Shown piece by piece: positions 21,013 through 32,289 of a stretch of DNA of 64,000 bases (its first letter is position 1; each line of letters opens with the position of its first letter). Position numbers and translations under genes: made by a program. The notes below the pieces were generated by a model. It was given only the letters and a program-made list of their open reading frames with translations. It ran no database searches and was not told the DNA's origin. This DNA is from Cervus elaphus (lineage: Eukaryota > Chordata > Mammalia > Artiodactyla > Cervidae): assembly GCF_910594005.1 (NCBI RefSeq), contig NC_057848.1:49555616-49619615 (forward strand). Reading direction: 5' to 3'.

Positions 21013-21332
21013 ATGTTTTTAAATTTGTAGAAACAACAAAACCAAGTGACACTAGTGAAAATACCACTTTTCCAATTGCCACAATACTTTGGGTTTAAAA
21101 TAAGTTTTCCTTCTATGGGTTCAGTCACTTCATGCTTGTCTCATATTGAAACACCACCCCCTCCCCCTGAAAAAACAATAGCAATTACTTCTTGCAGAAT
21201 GGGAGCATACATTTATAAAGGGTCAAACTCAATGGAATGTTTGCTCCCAGTGTTACTTCTAATCAAAATTTTCTCAAAAACAGGCCAATAAAGGTGAAAA
21301 AAACAAAGCGTTTTTTATGCCAGTGTGTCATT

Positions 21333-21548
21333 GCTATTTGTAGCGCTAAAGAATCCACCTGCCAATGCAGGAGATACAAGAGATGCGGGTTCAATCCCTG
21401 GGTGGAGAAGATCCCCGGGGGTAGGAAATGGAAACCCACTCCATTATTCTTGCCTGGAGAATCCCATGGACAGAGGAGCCTGGAGGGCTACAGTCCATGG
21501 GGTCACAAAGAGTTGCACATGACTGAGTGACTGAGCACACAGACACAC
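21333..21548 (+). mobile_element. Bov-tA SINE, sense
   Basis: Diverged head (CTATTTGTAGCGCTAAAGAATCC), then GGTTCAATCCCTGG and the BovB-derived half to GAGTGACTGAGCACAC. The frames over it are read-through. Confidence 0.9.
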
Positions 21549-21559
21549 ACAGTACTACA

Positions 21560-23035
21560 CACAGTATGATGCTGAACAACAAATTGAGAAATTAACATGG
21601 TGAATACCTAATTTAACAGTAATAATATTAATGAAAGTGAGTGGAGATGTGTTGACCTTCTTGGAATTTTTTGGAGCAAACAGCATGTTACTAGCACCCA
21701 CTAATTAGAATATACTAAGGAGAATCCCCTCTCTTAATCCAATATACCAGCTCTTGAAGGTAAAAAGAATCTTAGCAAGAGTATCTAGAAGAGTGTGTAT
21801 GAAAAATATCAAATTCCATTTTATATATATATACACATGTTACAGTGCTCATTTATAATGAAGTGAGATGCTCCTAACCATCAAGAAAGCCAAATAAATC
21901 TCATTTACACTTAAAAAATCAGAAAATCAATTTGTTCAAAATATATCAGGCATTTATTATGCCATGCACTTTATTGAGGAGTAAAGATTCAACATTTAAA
22001 ACATGGGTTTGCAAAATGCGTGCAATATTAGAAATATATTAGTAAATCAGTAGTGAGTCAACTATGATAAAATATAAAATTTGGGGATTGGCTTTAAAGA
22101 GATCTTTAAAACAGGAAAAACTGCTAGCCACTTTGAAACATTGCAAAATGTGTAAATATATATGGCCAATCGAAGAGATTAAAATTTTCTTGGCATTCCA
22201 CCTTTATATATTCCAATATATTTTTCTGATAATAAAAGCAGCAAAATTTTAAGGGTCTAGAATGAGACTAGATCTTTCCAAATACACAAGGTTTTAAGAA
22301 GGCTATTTTAGAATAGTTACTTTCCGAAAATATTCAGTTATTTACTGAGAGGTTCAATAGCTTCTTGTTGGTTATGTAATCTGACCTGTAAAACAGACTG
22401 GATAGCAAGAGGTAGTTTGTTTCATCCATTATTTAAAACAGATTTTCTAGCAGTACCCTCTGAGTTTAAAATTCGTTTCATGTGTTGAAACTTTCTATGA
22501 TGTTTTGCTCCATCAACTGCCACTGAAAGTGACATTTCCTCTATTTATAACTCACTTTATTTCCCAAGACACTCTTAAGAAACTTAAGGCTAGGGTCAAT
22601 TGTAAGAAATTTACATCCTTGGGTAGAATATAATTACTAGTTACTTCTGAAATTAAGTTTTACTATAGGTATTTCCCCTCAAAATACACCAAGGATAACA
22701 TTTAAGGTATAACTTTTCCCTTACATTTAGTTAGGAACACTAGATGGGTTCAAATAAATAAATTAGAGATTAAATGTATTGAGAATTTTTTCAAGTGGTA
22801 ATTCAAACTCTAACTTTCAAATTATCCAACCTGGTATACCTTTTAAAAAAAATATGTAAAGAAAACAGATTTTCTATATGTTTTATATATTTCAAAACTC
22901 CCTTGCCCCTAACTCATTATGATTTCTCCCCACAATAATCATAGGTTTATAGTGTTTCACATGTAGCATACTATTAATACTTAAGGATTGGGCTGGAATG
23001 TTTGTATAAATCAATTATAAAATGAAACGAGTTTA
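21560..23035. other. Intergenic stretch, with a faint L2 trace
   Basis: AT-rich. ATATCAGGCATTTATTATGCCATGCACT near 21946-21975 may be an antisense L2 end. Nothing else recognised. Confidence 0.4.
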
Positions 23036-23039
23036 AAAA

Positions 23040-23765
23040 CAGCCCCTGACACCTCACACCCCATGAAGATGTCACTGTCAAAGGAAAATGAAAAATAGAA
23101 AATAAATGTTGTTGAAGCTATGGAGAAATTGGAACACTTGTGCACTGTTAGTGGGAATGTAAAATGGTATAGCTACTATGGAAAACAGAAATCAAAAACA
23201 GAATTACCATAAGATTCAGCATTTGCATTTTTGGTATCTATCCAAAATAGCTGAAAGCAGAGTCCAGAAGATGTATATGCACACTTATGTTCATAGCAGC
23301 ATTATTCACAACAGCCAGCAGTCCATCCAGTGTCCATCAACAAATGGATGGATAAGTACAATATAGTATATACAGACAATGGAGTACTATTTAGTGTTTA
23401 AAAGGAAGAAGGTGTTGACATGATACAACATGGATGAACCTCAAGGAAATTATATTAAGTGAAATAAGTTAGCTACAAAAAAGGTAAATATTGTTTGATT
23501 CCACTTATATGAGAACAGTTAAACTTATAGAATAGTCAAACTGAGAAAGAAAGTAGAATGGCAGTTGCCAGGAGTTGGTGGGGAGGTAGGCATGGAAAAG
23601 TTTTGTTTAGTATGTGTAGAGTTTCAGTTTTGCAAGATGTCAAAGTCCTGGAGATTAGTTGCACAATGCAAATATACTTAACAGTACTGAACTGTACACT
23701 TAAAAATGTGTAAGATGATAAATTGTATGCTGTGTTTTACCACAGTGGAAAAAAATTAATTTAAA
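23040..23765 (+). mobile_element. Old L1 3' end
   Basis: Sense L1M: TGCACTGTTAGTGGGAATGTAAAATGG, GCAGCATTATTCACAACAGCC, CAACAAATGGATGGATAAG, then the 3' UTR to AATTTAAAA. No frame survives. Confidence 0.85.
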
Positions 23766-23769
23766 AAAG

Positions 23770-25045
23770 CCCTGATCATTAAGAAGACAACCAAGGAAAC
23801 ATTATTATTTCTGCAGCCACAGTCAGTTTTTGCATGATGCTGCTGAAGCCATCTTTTAAAAAACTGACTTAAATACCCAAAGTTTTTAAAAGGTTAAAGT
23901 AGTGAGGAAAAACAAAGCATTATTTATCATCCCCTGGGAGTTTCCATAAGCCAAACACCTTTGCTTAGGGCAATATTCATAAAGAAAGACAAGAGAAAAA
24001 GAAAGAAAGCTGTTAGACACAACATATAAAGTTGCAGAATTTTCTCTGGCTGGTGATAAATGTATAGAGCAAATCAAATTACAGGATGTCTTATTTTAAG
24101 AAACCCTATTTTCTACACAAATGAAATAAGACTTAATTTATCACATTCTGAAAGTATGCTTTAATATTCTTTGAAATAGGGGGTTCTATTACATCACTTA
24201 GCTTTTATTTGAGGACTTAAAAGTACTTGTCTCAGAGGTGGAGGCAGTGGCAACATGTTAGAAACCACTGTCAATTGGAAATCAATCCATAATCAAGATG
24301 ACACTTCTACAATTATAATGTAAATCAATGAGGGAATATAAGATTCTATTTTTAAAAATGTGCTTCATGTATATAAGTCCAGGAATGCCATCTATTGTGT
24401 AAAACAGGGTCTACTTTTATTCATACATGGCATAATTCAAAAACAAAAATCACACTCAATCCTGTATCTCTGGGTTAGTAAGGAAGGAGGAACAACAATG
24501 AGCCTTATCTAAGGTGTTGGGGGATATTATCTGATGAATTTACTAGGAGCTTAGAGGAAACTAAAGTTGCTGCCCTCTGACTGGAACATTCAATTTTATC
24601 ATTTGTGCGTAACATAAAAGGGCAATTTAGATGTTAAAATTTAATCAACATGAAACATTAATGCCTTAGGTTGAAACAGAGAATGGCACAATAATGGCAT
24701 TAGAAAAGGTGAAAATAGCACCATTACTCTCATTGACATCATCAATGTGTTTGCTTCAGTGAACTGTACCTCCAAAATGGAAAAACAAAAATGTCATTTG
24801 TACGGAAAGTATCATCAATATTTAGCTTTCTTCTTGCTCAACTGTAGAATGACCTACATTCTAGAAAGGATATAAAAACATCTAACCGAAATATAGATTT
24901 TTCTTTACTTAAAACAGCAACCTTTGGTAGATATCCCTGATCATCTTTGGTCAATATGATTGCACTACGGAAATTTAAAAATTGATCATTACCAAGTGAA
25001 ATGATGAAATGTTACTTTGGGGGGGCACTAAGTAGTGTTTAATAT
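23770..25045. other. Intergenic stretch without recognised features
   Basis: No gene, RNA or nameable repeat; one short antisense frame (23886-24077) without similarity that I can see. Confidence 0.4.
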
Positions 25046-25111
25046 CCACAAAACATACATTCATTGGCCATCCATTTACAAGTCATTAATTGCCTACTAT
25101 GCGCCAGACAT

Positions 25112-25342
25112 CTGTGTGTGTGTGTGTGTGTGTGTGTGCACGTGCACACAATTAGTCGTGTTTGACTCTGTGACCCCATGGACTGTAGCCCACTAGGCTC
25201 CTCTGCCCATGGGATTTTCCAGGCAAGAATCTAGAGTGGGTTTCCATTTCCTACTCCAGGGGATCTTCCTGAGCAAGGGATTGAACTCACATCTCTTGCA
25301 CTGGCAGTTGGATTCCTTACCACTAGGCCACCGGGAAGCCCA
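25112..25342 (-). mobile_element. Bov-tA SINE, antisense, with (TG)n at its tail
   Basis: Antisense SINE whose tail has become a (TG) run (25112-25138). Flanked by CCAGACAT (25104-25111 and 25343-25350), inside an antisense L2-like fragment (CATTAATTGCCTACTATGCG). Confidence 0.9.
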
Positions 25343-25399
25343 CCAGACATGTAGTAAAGCATATAGGTTTGCACATCTATATATATAGAGGTAAGTTTT

Positions 25400-25920
25400 G
25401 GAATAAGAATCATTCCAACTTCTGAGATCCTACACCCCTCAGTCTCTTTCAAGTACCATTTCTATAGTGATGATTCCCACATCTCTATCTCTAGTCCTAA
25501 CTTCTCTTATGAGCTTCAGAACTGTATTTCTAACTACCAACCAGACATTCCTGTCTAGAAACTCCACACACATTTCAAATTGTACCAGGTCAAACTGTAA
25601 CATTCTAGTACGTTTGTGCATTCCAGGCACTCACAATATACTTTCAAACCAATATTCCCTCTCCACTGTTATTTTATTTTCCAGACCCAGCTCTAGTATT
25701 GAATCTTCTGGGAGCTCCTTATGTCCTTTCTAGCAGAATTCATTCTTATTCTTCCCATTTTATCATTGTACTTAGTAAATACCCTTAATACTCTAGCTTT
25801 TCTTGTCATTAGTGAATTTTTACAACTAGTAAATCAGGTATCTTTCACCTCAGCTATATCATCAACCTTTATGGCAGATGTCCTGTTTCATTGTTGCTCT
25901 CATTTTTGCGTCTGAATGGA
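25400..25920 (+). mobile_element. L2 LINE, sense, diverged
   Basis: The order of motifs (GATGATTCCCACATCTCTATCTC.., ACCAACCAGACATTCCTGTCTAG.., CACATTTCAAATTG) follows the 3' half of L2. The open frames at 25467-25915 are chance frames in this old LINE. Confidence 0.65.
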
Positions 25921-26175
25921 TTAATTTGAAAACACTCAGATAAAATGGTGTTTTTGGAAGTAAACTGTTTCAGTAGGTCTGAGTTGAGACTTGAGGGTCA
26001 TGGCAACTTCCTGTAAACACACTGTCCTTTAATGATGCCACCCTCCAATGCTCAGTGTTTCTGGGTTTGCAGCCGGCCAAGAAGGGGAAATACTTTCAGG
26101 CAACCCTTTTCAGCAGCTCTTAAAATAGCATCCCTTAAACACCTACGGACTATGTGGGCTTTCTTTCACTTAAGT

Positions 26176-26448
26176 GGAGGAGGAAATGGCAACCCACTCC
26201 AGTATTCTTGCCTAGAGAATCCTGTGTACAGAGGAGCCTGGTGGGCTGCTGTCCACAGGGTCGCATAGAGTCAGACACGACTGAAGAGACTTAGCATGCA
26301 TGCATGCATTGGAGAAGGAAATGGCAACCCAAACCCACTCCGGTGTTCTTGCCTGGCAAATCCCAGGGATGGAGGAACCTGGTGGGCTGCCGTCTATGGG
26401 GTCGCACAGTCGGACATGACTGAAGCGACTCAGCAGCAGCAGCAGCAG
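26176..26448 (+). mobile_element. Bov-A2 dimeric SINE with 13-bp TSD
   Basis: Two monomers and an (AGC)n tail between perfect CTTTCACTTAAGT duplications (26163-26175 and 26449-26461). It has a small internal duplication (CAACCCAAACCCACTCC). Confidence 0.95.
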
Positions 26449-26461
26449 CTTTCACTTAAGT

Positions 26462-27742
26462 ACATGTTGTTCTCACTGAACTGCATCCCTGAGCAGCTCA
26501 TATAGTGACATGTTTAATACAGTTGGGTTACCCAAGACTTGCAGAGATTAGGAAGCTGTCAGTAAAACATCCGGGGAGCGGAGGGGGGGTGGCTTTGTGA
26601 ATTGCTTTCTAATATCACTCTGAATTAGCAATTAATGGGAAAATTTTGACAACTTGTTCAACACGCAGTACAGTCAGATAAAAAATCAACCTCCAGAGAA
26701 TTCGATTTTGTTTATCATTTAAGCTACAGTGTATTTAACAGATGAATTTTTTCCAGAGTAGTCATCTCAATTTATTTCAGTGGATATCCTTGATTAGTAA
26801 ATTCTCTCTCTTTTTTAAATAAAATTTAGAAATTATCTCATCTAGAGAGTAAAGGGGAGGAACACATATTTTTGAGTTGGCAACAAGCTTGGGGAGGAAC
26901 ATGTAGTTAGGGATAAATGGAATTAACCTTTTTTATGCATTGTTATAAGTTAGCTAATGTTTTCCAGGCAACAGTGATAGGTAATTTGTACTTACAGCCA
27001 TGTACTCCCTTGTTTTAAGTGAACTGTATGTATGTGTTTCTTGAAATGCTGGCATGGTTACTTTTTCCATTATTTCACCCTCATAGGTTACACAGTTAAG
27101 TGTACTCCTATAAATTGCATTTACCCAGAACTAGAAAATATTTCAAAATAATTAAACTTCTACTAATATAAATACAGAGTTAGGCTATCTAGTTAGGATA
27201 TCTAGTTTTTTAAGGACTAGCCATGTGATCTGACATGAAGGAGATAACACCCTAAATCATGAGAACACTGAGTGAGTCAGTGATGAACTTAAGGGCTAAG
27301 CAAGAGGAAAAAATTGGGAGACGTTTGTTCCTTCTATTTGTTTAAAATATCACCTCACATAGAAAGTGTCATTTCCTCTAAAAATGTTCTCCCAATGTCC
27401 CCAAACAATGACGAAGAACCATAACAATACCCTATAACCTACAAGAAGACAGGCAGTGAATACTTAAGTGAAGTTTTTGAGTAATATCTAAAGAAGTTTT
27501 TAGTAAATATACACACATAAAGTAAAAACATAAACTGCCTACAAAAAGATCTTTCAAAACTTAATTTTGTAAAAAGCAAAGTATTTTAAATAAATCTTCA
27601 AATATAAATATCTGCAGGTGAAAATACTAAATTCCAATGGCATCTAAAACGTATACATTTTCCTTTATCTTCTGGTATCACATGGAAAGCTTATGAATGG
27701 ATAAGCACCATGGTCTGACCTAGAAATGAACTGGGGCAAATG
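26462..27742. other. Intergenic stretch without recognised features
   Basis: About 1.3 kb; no frame, RNA gene or nameable repeat. Confidence 0.4.
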
Positions 27743-27751
27743 TTATGGTAA

Positions 27752-27963
27752 GAAAAAAAAGCGGGGGCGGGGGGCGCTTCTTTGGTAGCTCGGCTTGTAA
27801 AGAATCCGCCGGCAATGCAAGAGACCCGGGGTTTGATTCCTGGGTTGGGAAGATCCCCTGGAGAAGGGAACACCTACCCCACTCCAGTATTCTGGCCTGG
27901 AGAATTCCATGGACTATATACTCCACAGGGTCGCAGAGTCAGACACGATGGAGCGACCTTCAC
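27752..27963 (+). mobile_element. Bov-tA SINE, sense, with TSD
   Basis: Sense SINE with an A-run and G-rich start, between TTATGGTAA duplications (27743-27751 and 27964-27972). Confidence 0.93.
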
Positions 27964-28044
27964 TTATGGTAAAAAGACAGGAAAATACAACAGGATTCCA
28001 TACTATTTAACAGTCAAAATTTTATGTATTTATGCATTGGACTT

Positions 28045-28205
28045 TAGGTTTCTAGAGGCAAGTACACTCATTCAGTAAATATTTACTGATTGCCTAAGAT
28101 TTTACTAGGCATTAGTGGAGAAATGTGAGAATACAAAGACAGTTATATTCTCTGCCCTTAAGACATTTACAACTGAGTTGGAGACACATAAATGCATACA
28201 AATAC
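28045..28205 (-). mobile_element. L2 LINE 3' end, antisense
   Basis: CATTCAGTAAATATTTACTGATTGCC..TACTAGGCATTAG..TCTCTGCCCTTAAGACATTTACA matches the antisense L2 3' terminus. Confidence 0.7.
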
Positions 28206-28230
28206 ATTTTATTGCTATGTAACAACTATG

Positions 28231-28432
28231 CTAATTCGCTTCTTTGCAACCCCATGGACTTTAGCCCTCCAGGCTCCTCCGTCCATGGGATTCTTCAGGC
28301 AACAATACTGGAGTGGGTTGCCGTTTCCTTCTCCAGGGGATCTTCCCAACCCAGGGATCAAACCCGTGTCTCTTACATCTCCTGCAATGGCAAGTTAGCT
28401 CTTCACCACTAGTGTCAGCTGGGAAGCTCATA
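28231..28432 (-). mobile_element. Bov-tA SINE, antisense (first of a pair)
   Basis: Flanked by perfect TAACAACTATG (28220-28230 and 28433-28443). The right copy is also the left duplication of the next SINE. Confidence 0.93.
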
Positions 28433-28443
28433 TAACAACTATG

Positions 28444-28711
28444 TGTGTGTTAGTTGCTTAGTTGTGTACAACGCTTTGCAACCCCATAGACTGTAGCCCA
28501 CCAGGCCCCTCTGTCCATGGGATTCTCCAGGCAAGAATACTGAAGTGGGTTGCCATTTCCTTCTCCAAAAGGAACTATAGAAAGAAAGAAAGTGAAGTCG
28601 CTCAGTTGTGTCCGACTCTTTGCGACCCCATGGACTGTAGCCTACCAGGCTCCTCCATCCATGCAATTTCCCAGGCAAGAGTACAAGTGGGTTGCCATTT
28701 CCTTCTCCAAA
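28444..28711 (-). mobile_element. Dimeric Bov-A-type SINE, antisense (second of a pair)
   Basis: Two antisense monomers (28444-28567 and about 28590-28711) joined by an A/G-rich linker (AGAAAGAAAGAAAGTGAAGTC). Flanked by TAACAACTAT (28433-28442 and 28712-28721). Confidence 0.88.
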
Positions 28712-28721
28712 TAACAACTAT

Positions 28722-30364
28722 ACAATCCTGTTAATATAATCTCTGTAAACAAAAACTGCTTACCCCCCCCCTGTATTTTTAAACTTACTTTTAGAATCAC
28801 TCATTATATTACTCAATTGGTTCAGATTTTCAATTGAACAGCATGTTGTGGACACCAAGGGAACATCAGACTGCCGAAACATTTAAGGAAAAACAGACAT
28901 GCCACAACACCAATGCAAGATCACCACAACCTGGCCAGTTGTGAGGAAGGGCCAGTCTCTTTTCTCACTTCCACTATTCTCACATATGGAGAAGTACAAT
29001 CTGTTTTCCTAACAAACCATGTTTTGTATTTGTCTATGCTCCAAAGTACTTTTCTTCAACCTAATGCCATTTACTTTTATTTCTGGCCCATCTTGAAATA
29101 AACATCCTGTATCCTTGATAATCGCGGATTACTATATTGAGAGTCATAACATCACAACAACTTTTTAACAATATTTATTCTACTTTAGATAAGAATCTTT
29201 GAAACTGACAAAATAAAATCTCAACAAATTTAACTTTACAAACTAACAATCTTTTTCAGAAGTAGGGACTGGGTTCATTTTCCTTCTTTGCAGTTTTTTT
29301 CTATGACTTTGTTAAGCAGAATTACAAATTTTAAAGCATGTTCAAATATAGTATTTGGTATTGAAAACAGCAAAAGCAAAAAAGTCCAGTTCTATACCCT
29401 GGATCAGGATCAGTATACATTCTACCCAGCCTGCAATACAGTCTACATTTTCATACATGGAATCCGTTTTGGATGATGGCACTGAAACTCCGTGCAAGTA
29501 CCTTAAACAACAAACATTCAAATATACTCACAAGCGTTAATACTACTAAGGCAAGAAGTGAAAAAATATATATTCTGTTATCTATTTAACAACAGGTCAG
29601 GAAAACTTAAAGAGAAAATAGGTTTTTAGATTAATTCTGAACAGTCAATCAGCAGAACCTTTGCATTCCTAAAGTGTTCTGACCAATTGAGATTTTCGTA
29701 CCAAAAAACCCAAGATTGTATGACAACCTTGTTTTCAACGTGATTTTAAACAGCATGTTTAGCACCAACAACTTACAAACTACAAACATGAAGATTACAA
29801 TCTGCAAATGGAATGCTTCCAAAACCTGGTAATCTAGAAACTGACATGTACCTTCCCACTGGAACAACACTGTAATACTATAGCCAGAATTACATGTATT
29901 TCCAGAATACATGTACAAACTCTTATTTTAAAAAAATACTCTCAATATACCATCTATCTGCAATGAAAAACAACCAAAACAGTATTATCATAATACTGGT
30001 AACAAAAAATGAAAAAGAAAATATTCAGAATTGTAAAGCCATGACTGCCAAACATTGAAATGAGAGAATATGTAAATGACTCAAACAGTGAACAAAACTA
30101 GGAATTAGTCAACATTTTTTTTTACAACTCAAAACGACACTATTGGACAGGTGTATAAAAGTATTAAAGCCAAATTTTGACTGACTGAAGGGTAACTCAC
30201 TATGTCGCCATCTCTCTTCGCCTAATATGCTAAGCAGAGGTAAGCTGCATCTTTTTCATCTGAAAGATAAAAGCCAGAGTCAAAAGCACAAACGCAGAGC
30301 AAAGGAGAAAAGTGGGAGCCGACTGGAAGGTAATCTGGGCACTTTGAGGACAGGGCGGCCATCC
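28722..30364 (-). other. Probable 3' UTR and downstream flank of the DCAF12-like gene
   Basis: About 1.6 kb of AT-rich sequence following the stop codon with no SINE, BovB or L1 insertion that I can see, although such insertions are dense on both sides. This fits an exonic 3' UTR in its gene-proximal 1.2 kb, ending near the AATAAA at 29174-29179. Short open frames here have no recognisable product. Confidence 0.55.
29174..29179 (-). terminator. Candidate polyadenylation signal AATAAA
   Basis: TTTATT on the plus strand reads AATAAA in the gene's direction, about 1.19 kb past the stop codon. A GT-rich run (TTGTTGTGATGTTATG, read on the minus strand at about 29160-29145) follows 10-30 bases downstream, as expected for a cleavage site. 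A second AATAAA at 29076-29081 is an alternative. Confidence 0.5.
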
Positions 30365-31741
30365 TTAGCTCCAGAGGCCTGCATAGTTTCCACGGAGGCC
30401 TGAAGGGAGAGGGCCGCCAGCGACGAAGAGCTTCATCTCCGGCCAGTTGTAGCAGTGGGTGTAGAGCGCGTTGGGCAACTCGCCGAAGGCACCGAAGTAG
30501 TTCATCCGCAGGTCATCTTGGCTGAGCCAGCCTCTGCCACAAATCAGTCTGAACCTCCTCCCTGTGGGCCGCGGAGAGGAGTACGGGCTGACCGTGATCT
30601 TCTCCTCCAGGAACTTCTGCGCACGGATGTCATAGAAGAGCAGAGAGCCGTGGCCGGTGCCCACGGTGATGATGTGCTCATAGAAGCTCAGGGAGCGCAC
30701 ACCCGTGCCGCCCTCGCGGGAGCACAGGTGCCGGACGCTCTGGTGACCCTGGCGCAGATCCAGGAAAGAGACATGCGACTGGGAGCCCACCGCATACAGG
30801 GACAACTCATCGCAGTAGGTCAGGCATACATTCTCTCGGCAGTAAGGCAGCCTGATGGACAGCAGCCTGGACAGGGTATTCCGGGCTTTCCACAGGTGGA
30901 AGTAGCCATCCATGGTCACGGCTCCCAGCTCCTGCCTCTTGGCGCTGAAGGCCACGGCCCTCACCTTGCAGTTACCTGGGTTGGTTCCGGCCCTGGGGAC
31001 ATCCTCCACTTCCGCGGGACGGATGTGGCCATACACGGGGAGCCCTGCGTCGCTGTGCCAGGCGATGCTGCTCCGGAATATGTCGGGGTCTATCTTCCAG
31101 ACGCCCAAGGTGCCGTCGCGGGAGCCGCTCACCACCACCGTGTCGCTCATCCAGGCGAGGGCGAAGATCCAGTCCTTGTGGCCGTGGCGGTCGCCCAGGC
31201 ACAGGGGATCCAGCGTTGGCAACCGGTAGATGGCCAGGCTGTTGGGGTTCTCGCCCCCGGTGGCCAGCAGCGTCTTGGAGGGATTCAGCTGGACGGCATG
31301 GATGCCGCAGCCCGGCTGGGCGCGGGCCGGCGGGGGCCGACGATCCCGCATGAGCGGGATGCGCGTTATCTGGCCCGACTGCACGTCCACCACGAAGAGC
31401 GTGTTGCACTTGGTACCGCACACCACCTGCTTGGCGTTCAGCCACTGCGACGCGAACACCTTGTCGACGGTGCCCAAGGGCAGCTCGCGCTCCCGCAGCA
31501 GCTCTGGCAGCTTCCGCACCGCGAAGCCACGCAGCTCGCTATCGAAGCCCGGGAACCCGGCGCGGCCCCGCGCGCCCACCTCGCGCCCCTTCAGGTAGTT
31601 CACCAGCGAGCGCCGCACCACCATCCGCCTGGGCTTCTTGGGCGGCTGCGGGCCGTCTGCGTCCACCGCCGCCGAGCCCGCGGCGGCCTCCTGGGGCGCG
31701 GGCGCTTCCCGTTTCCTGTTACCTGGTTGCTGCGGGGCCAT
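30365..31741 (-). CDS. DCAF12L1: DCAF12-like WD-repeat protein (intronless retrogene, DCAF12L1/DCAF12L2 group)
   Basis: Intact 458-codon frame. DCAF12 is a substrate receptor of the CUL4-DDB1 ubiquitin ligase that recognises C-terminal Glu-Glu degrons; the DCAF12L copies are presumed receptors, with targets unknown to me. Visible features: a disordered Ala/Pro N-terminus with a basic cluster KKPRR (residues 35-39, possible nuclear signal); family block FASQWLN..VVCGTKCNTLFVVDV (96-120); a WD repeat from HGHKDW (186-191) to SGSRDG..VW (205-215); WDxR-like boxes LDLR (327-330) and YDIR (370-373), candidate DDB1 contacts; and the C-terminus AGGPLPSGL.GNYAGLWS, typical of the family. Length is close to the about 460 residues of its relatives. 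The start at 31741 is the only in-frame ATG upstream and has G at -3 and +4. DCAF12 itself is multi-exon, so the single uninterrupted frame indicates an old retrocopy. The symbol L1 rather than L2 rests on remembered sequences (about 60% sure); family membership is near certain. Confidence 0.95.
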   Translation of the reverse strand: MAPQQPGNRKREAPAPQEAAAGSAAVDADGPQPPKKPRRMVVRRSLVNYLKGREVGARGRAGFPGFDSELRGFAVRKLPELLRERELPLGTVDKVFASQWLNAKQVVCGTKCNTLFVVDVQSGQITRIPLMRDRRPPPARAQPGCGIHAVQLNPSKTLLATGGENPNSLAIYRLPTLDPLCLGDRHGHKDWIFALAWMSDTVVVSGSRDGTLGVWKIDPDIFRSSIAWHSDAGLPVYGHIRPAEVEDVPRAGTNPGNCKVRAVAFSAKRQELGAVTMDGYFHLWKARNTLSRLLSIRLPYCRENVCLTYCDELSLYAVGSQSHVSFLDLRQGHQSVRHLCSREGGTGVRSLSFYEHIITVGTGHGSLLFYDIRAQKFLEEKITVSPYSSPRPTGRRFRLICGRGWLSQDDLRMNYFGAFGELPNALYTHCYNWPEMKLFVAGGPLPSGLRGNYAGLWS

Positions 31742-32280
31742 GCCGGGCGGCGGGCGGGTGGCGGCGTGGGAAGACAGGGCTGCGAGCGTGGGAAGCACAG
31801 GGCTGGCGAGCCTGGCGAGGAGAGGCGGACGGGCGAGCGGAGCGCGGGGCGGCGCGCTGCAGCGAGGGCGGCGGCGATGCAGATCCAGGCGAGGGCGGGA
31901 AGTGCGGGGCGGCGAGGGCTGCGGGAGCGAAGTCGACGTGGGACGAGGACTACGCAGGGGGCGAGCACGAGGGGGCGGAGGCGGCGGGAGGGGCGGGCGT
32001 GGGGGGCTGGGTAGCAACCGCCGGCCTGGGAGGGGTCGGAAGGGGGGTGGATGGAGCCTGGGGGGAAATGCACCAAGAACCAGCGCTCCTGGATTCCCGA
32101 GGGGGCGGGGAGGGGGGTGCGCTCGGAGGAGGTGGAAGGAGCCAGCTGGGGGCTGGTGCGAGGGAAGGCGCTTCCCCTGTGGGGTTGGGTGAGATGAGCC
32201 TGGGATGTGCTGGGGTCCTTGCTTCAGGACCCCCGCTCCAGGACCCTAAGCTGGCCAAGTGCGCCTGTCCTGAATCCCCA
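31742..32280 (-). promoter_or_regulatory. CpG-rich, TATA-less promoter and 5' UTR of the DCAF12-like gene
   Basis: Directly upstream of the start codon the sequence is extremely GC- and CpG-rich, in sharp contrast to the AT-rich surroundings. It holds GC boxes, for example GGGGCGGGC near 31990-31998 and GGGGGCGGGG at 32101-32110. No TATA box is seen. G-runs on the plus (template) strand fit a G-quadruplex at 31986-32006. The CpG richness continues through the coding region, so one island covers roughly 30.4-32.2 kb. The transcription start cannot be placed from sequence alone. Confidence 0.7.
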
Positions 32281-32289
32281 CTAAATAAT

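Noticed and set aside
30455..32014. 519-codon open frame on the plus strand, antisense to the DCAF12-like gene
   Set aside because: It shares codon boundaries with the sense gene, so its stops would need sense TTA, CTA or TCA codons, which are rare in this GC-rich CDS. It starts at GTG, not ATG, and shows no recognisable domain.
31742..32017. 92-codon in-frame N-terminal extension of the DCAF12-like protein
   Set aside because: The open frame begins at TTG, has no ATG upstream of 31741, and is Pro/Arg-rich, as any CpG-island 5' UTR would translate. Relatives start at the MA.QQ position.
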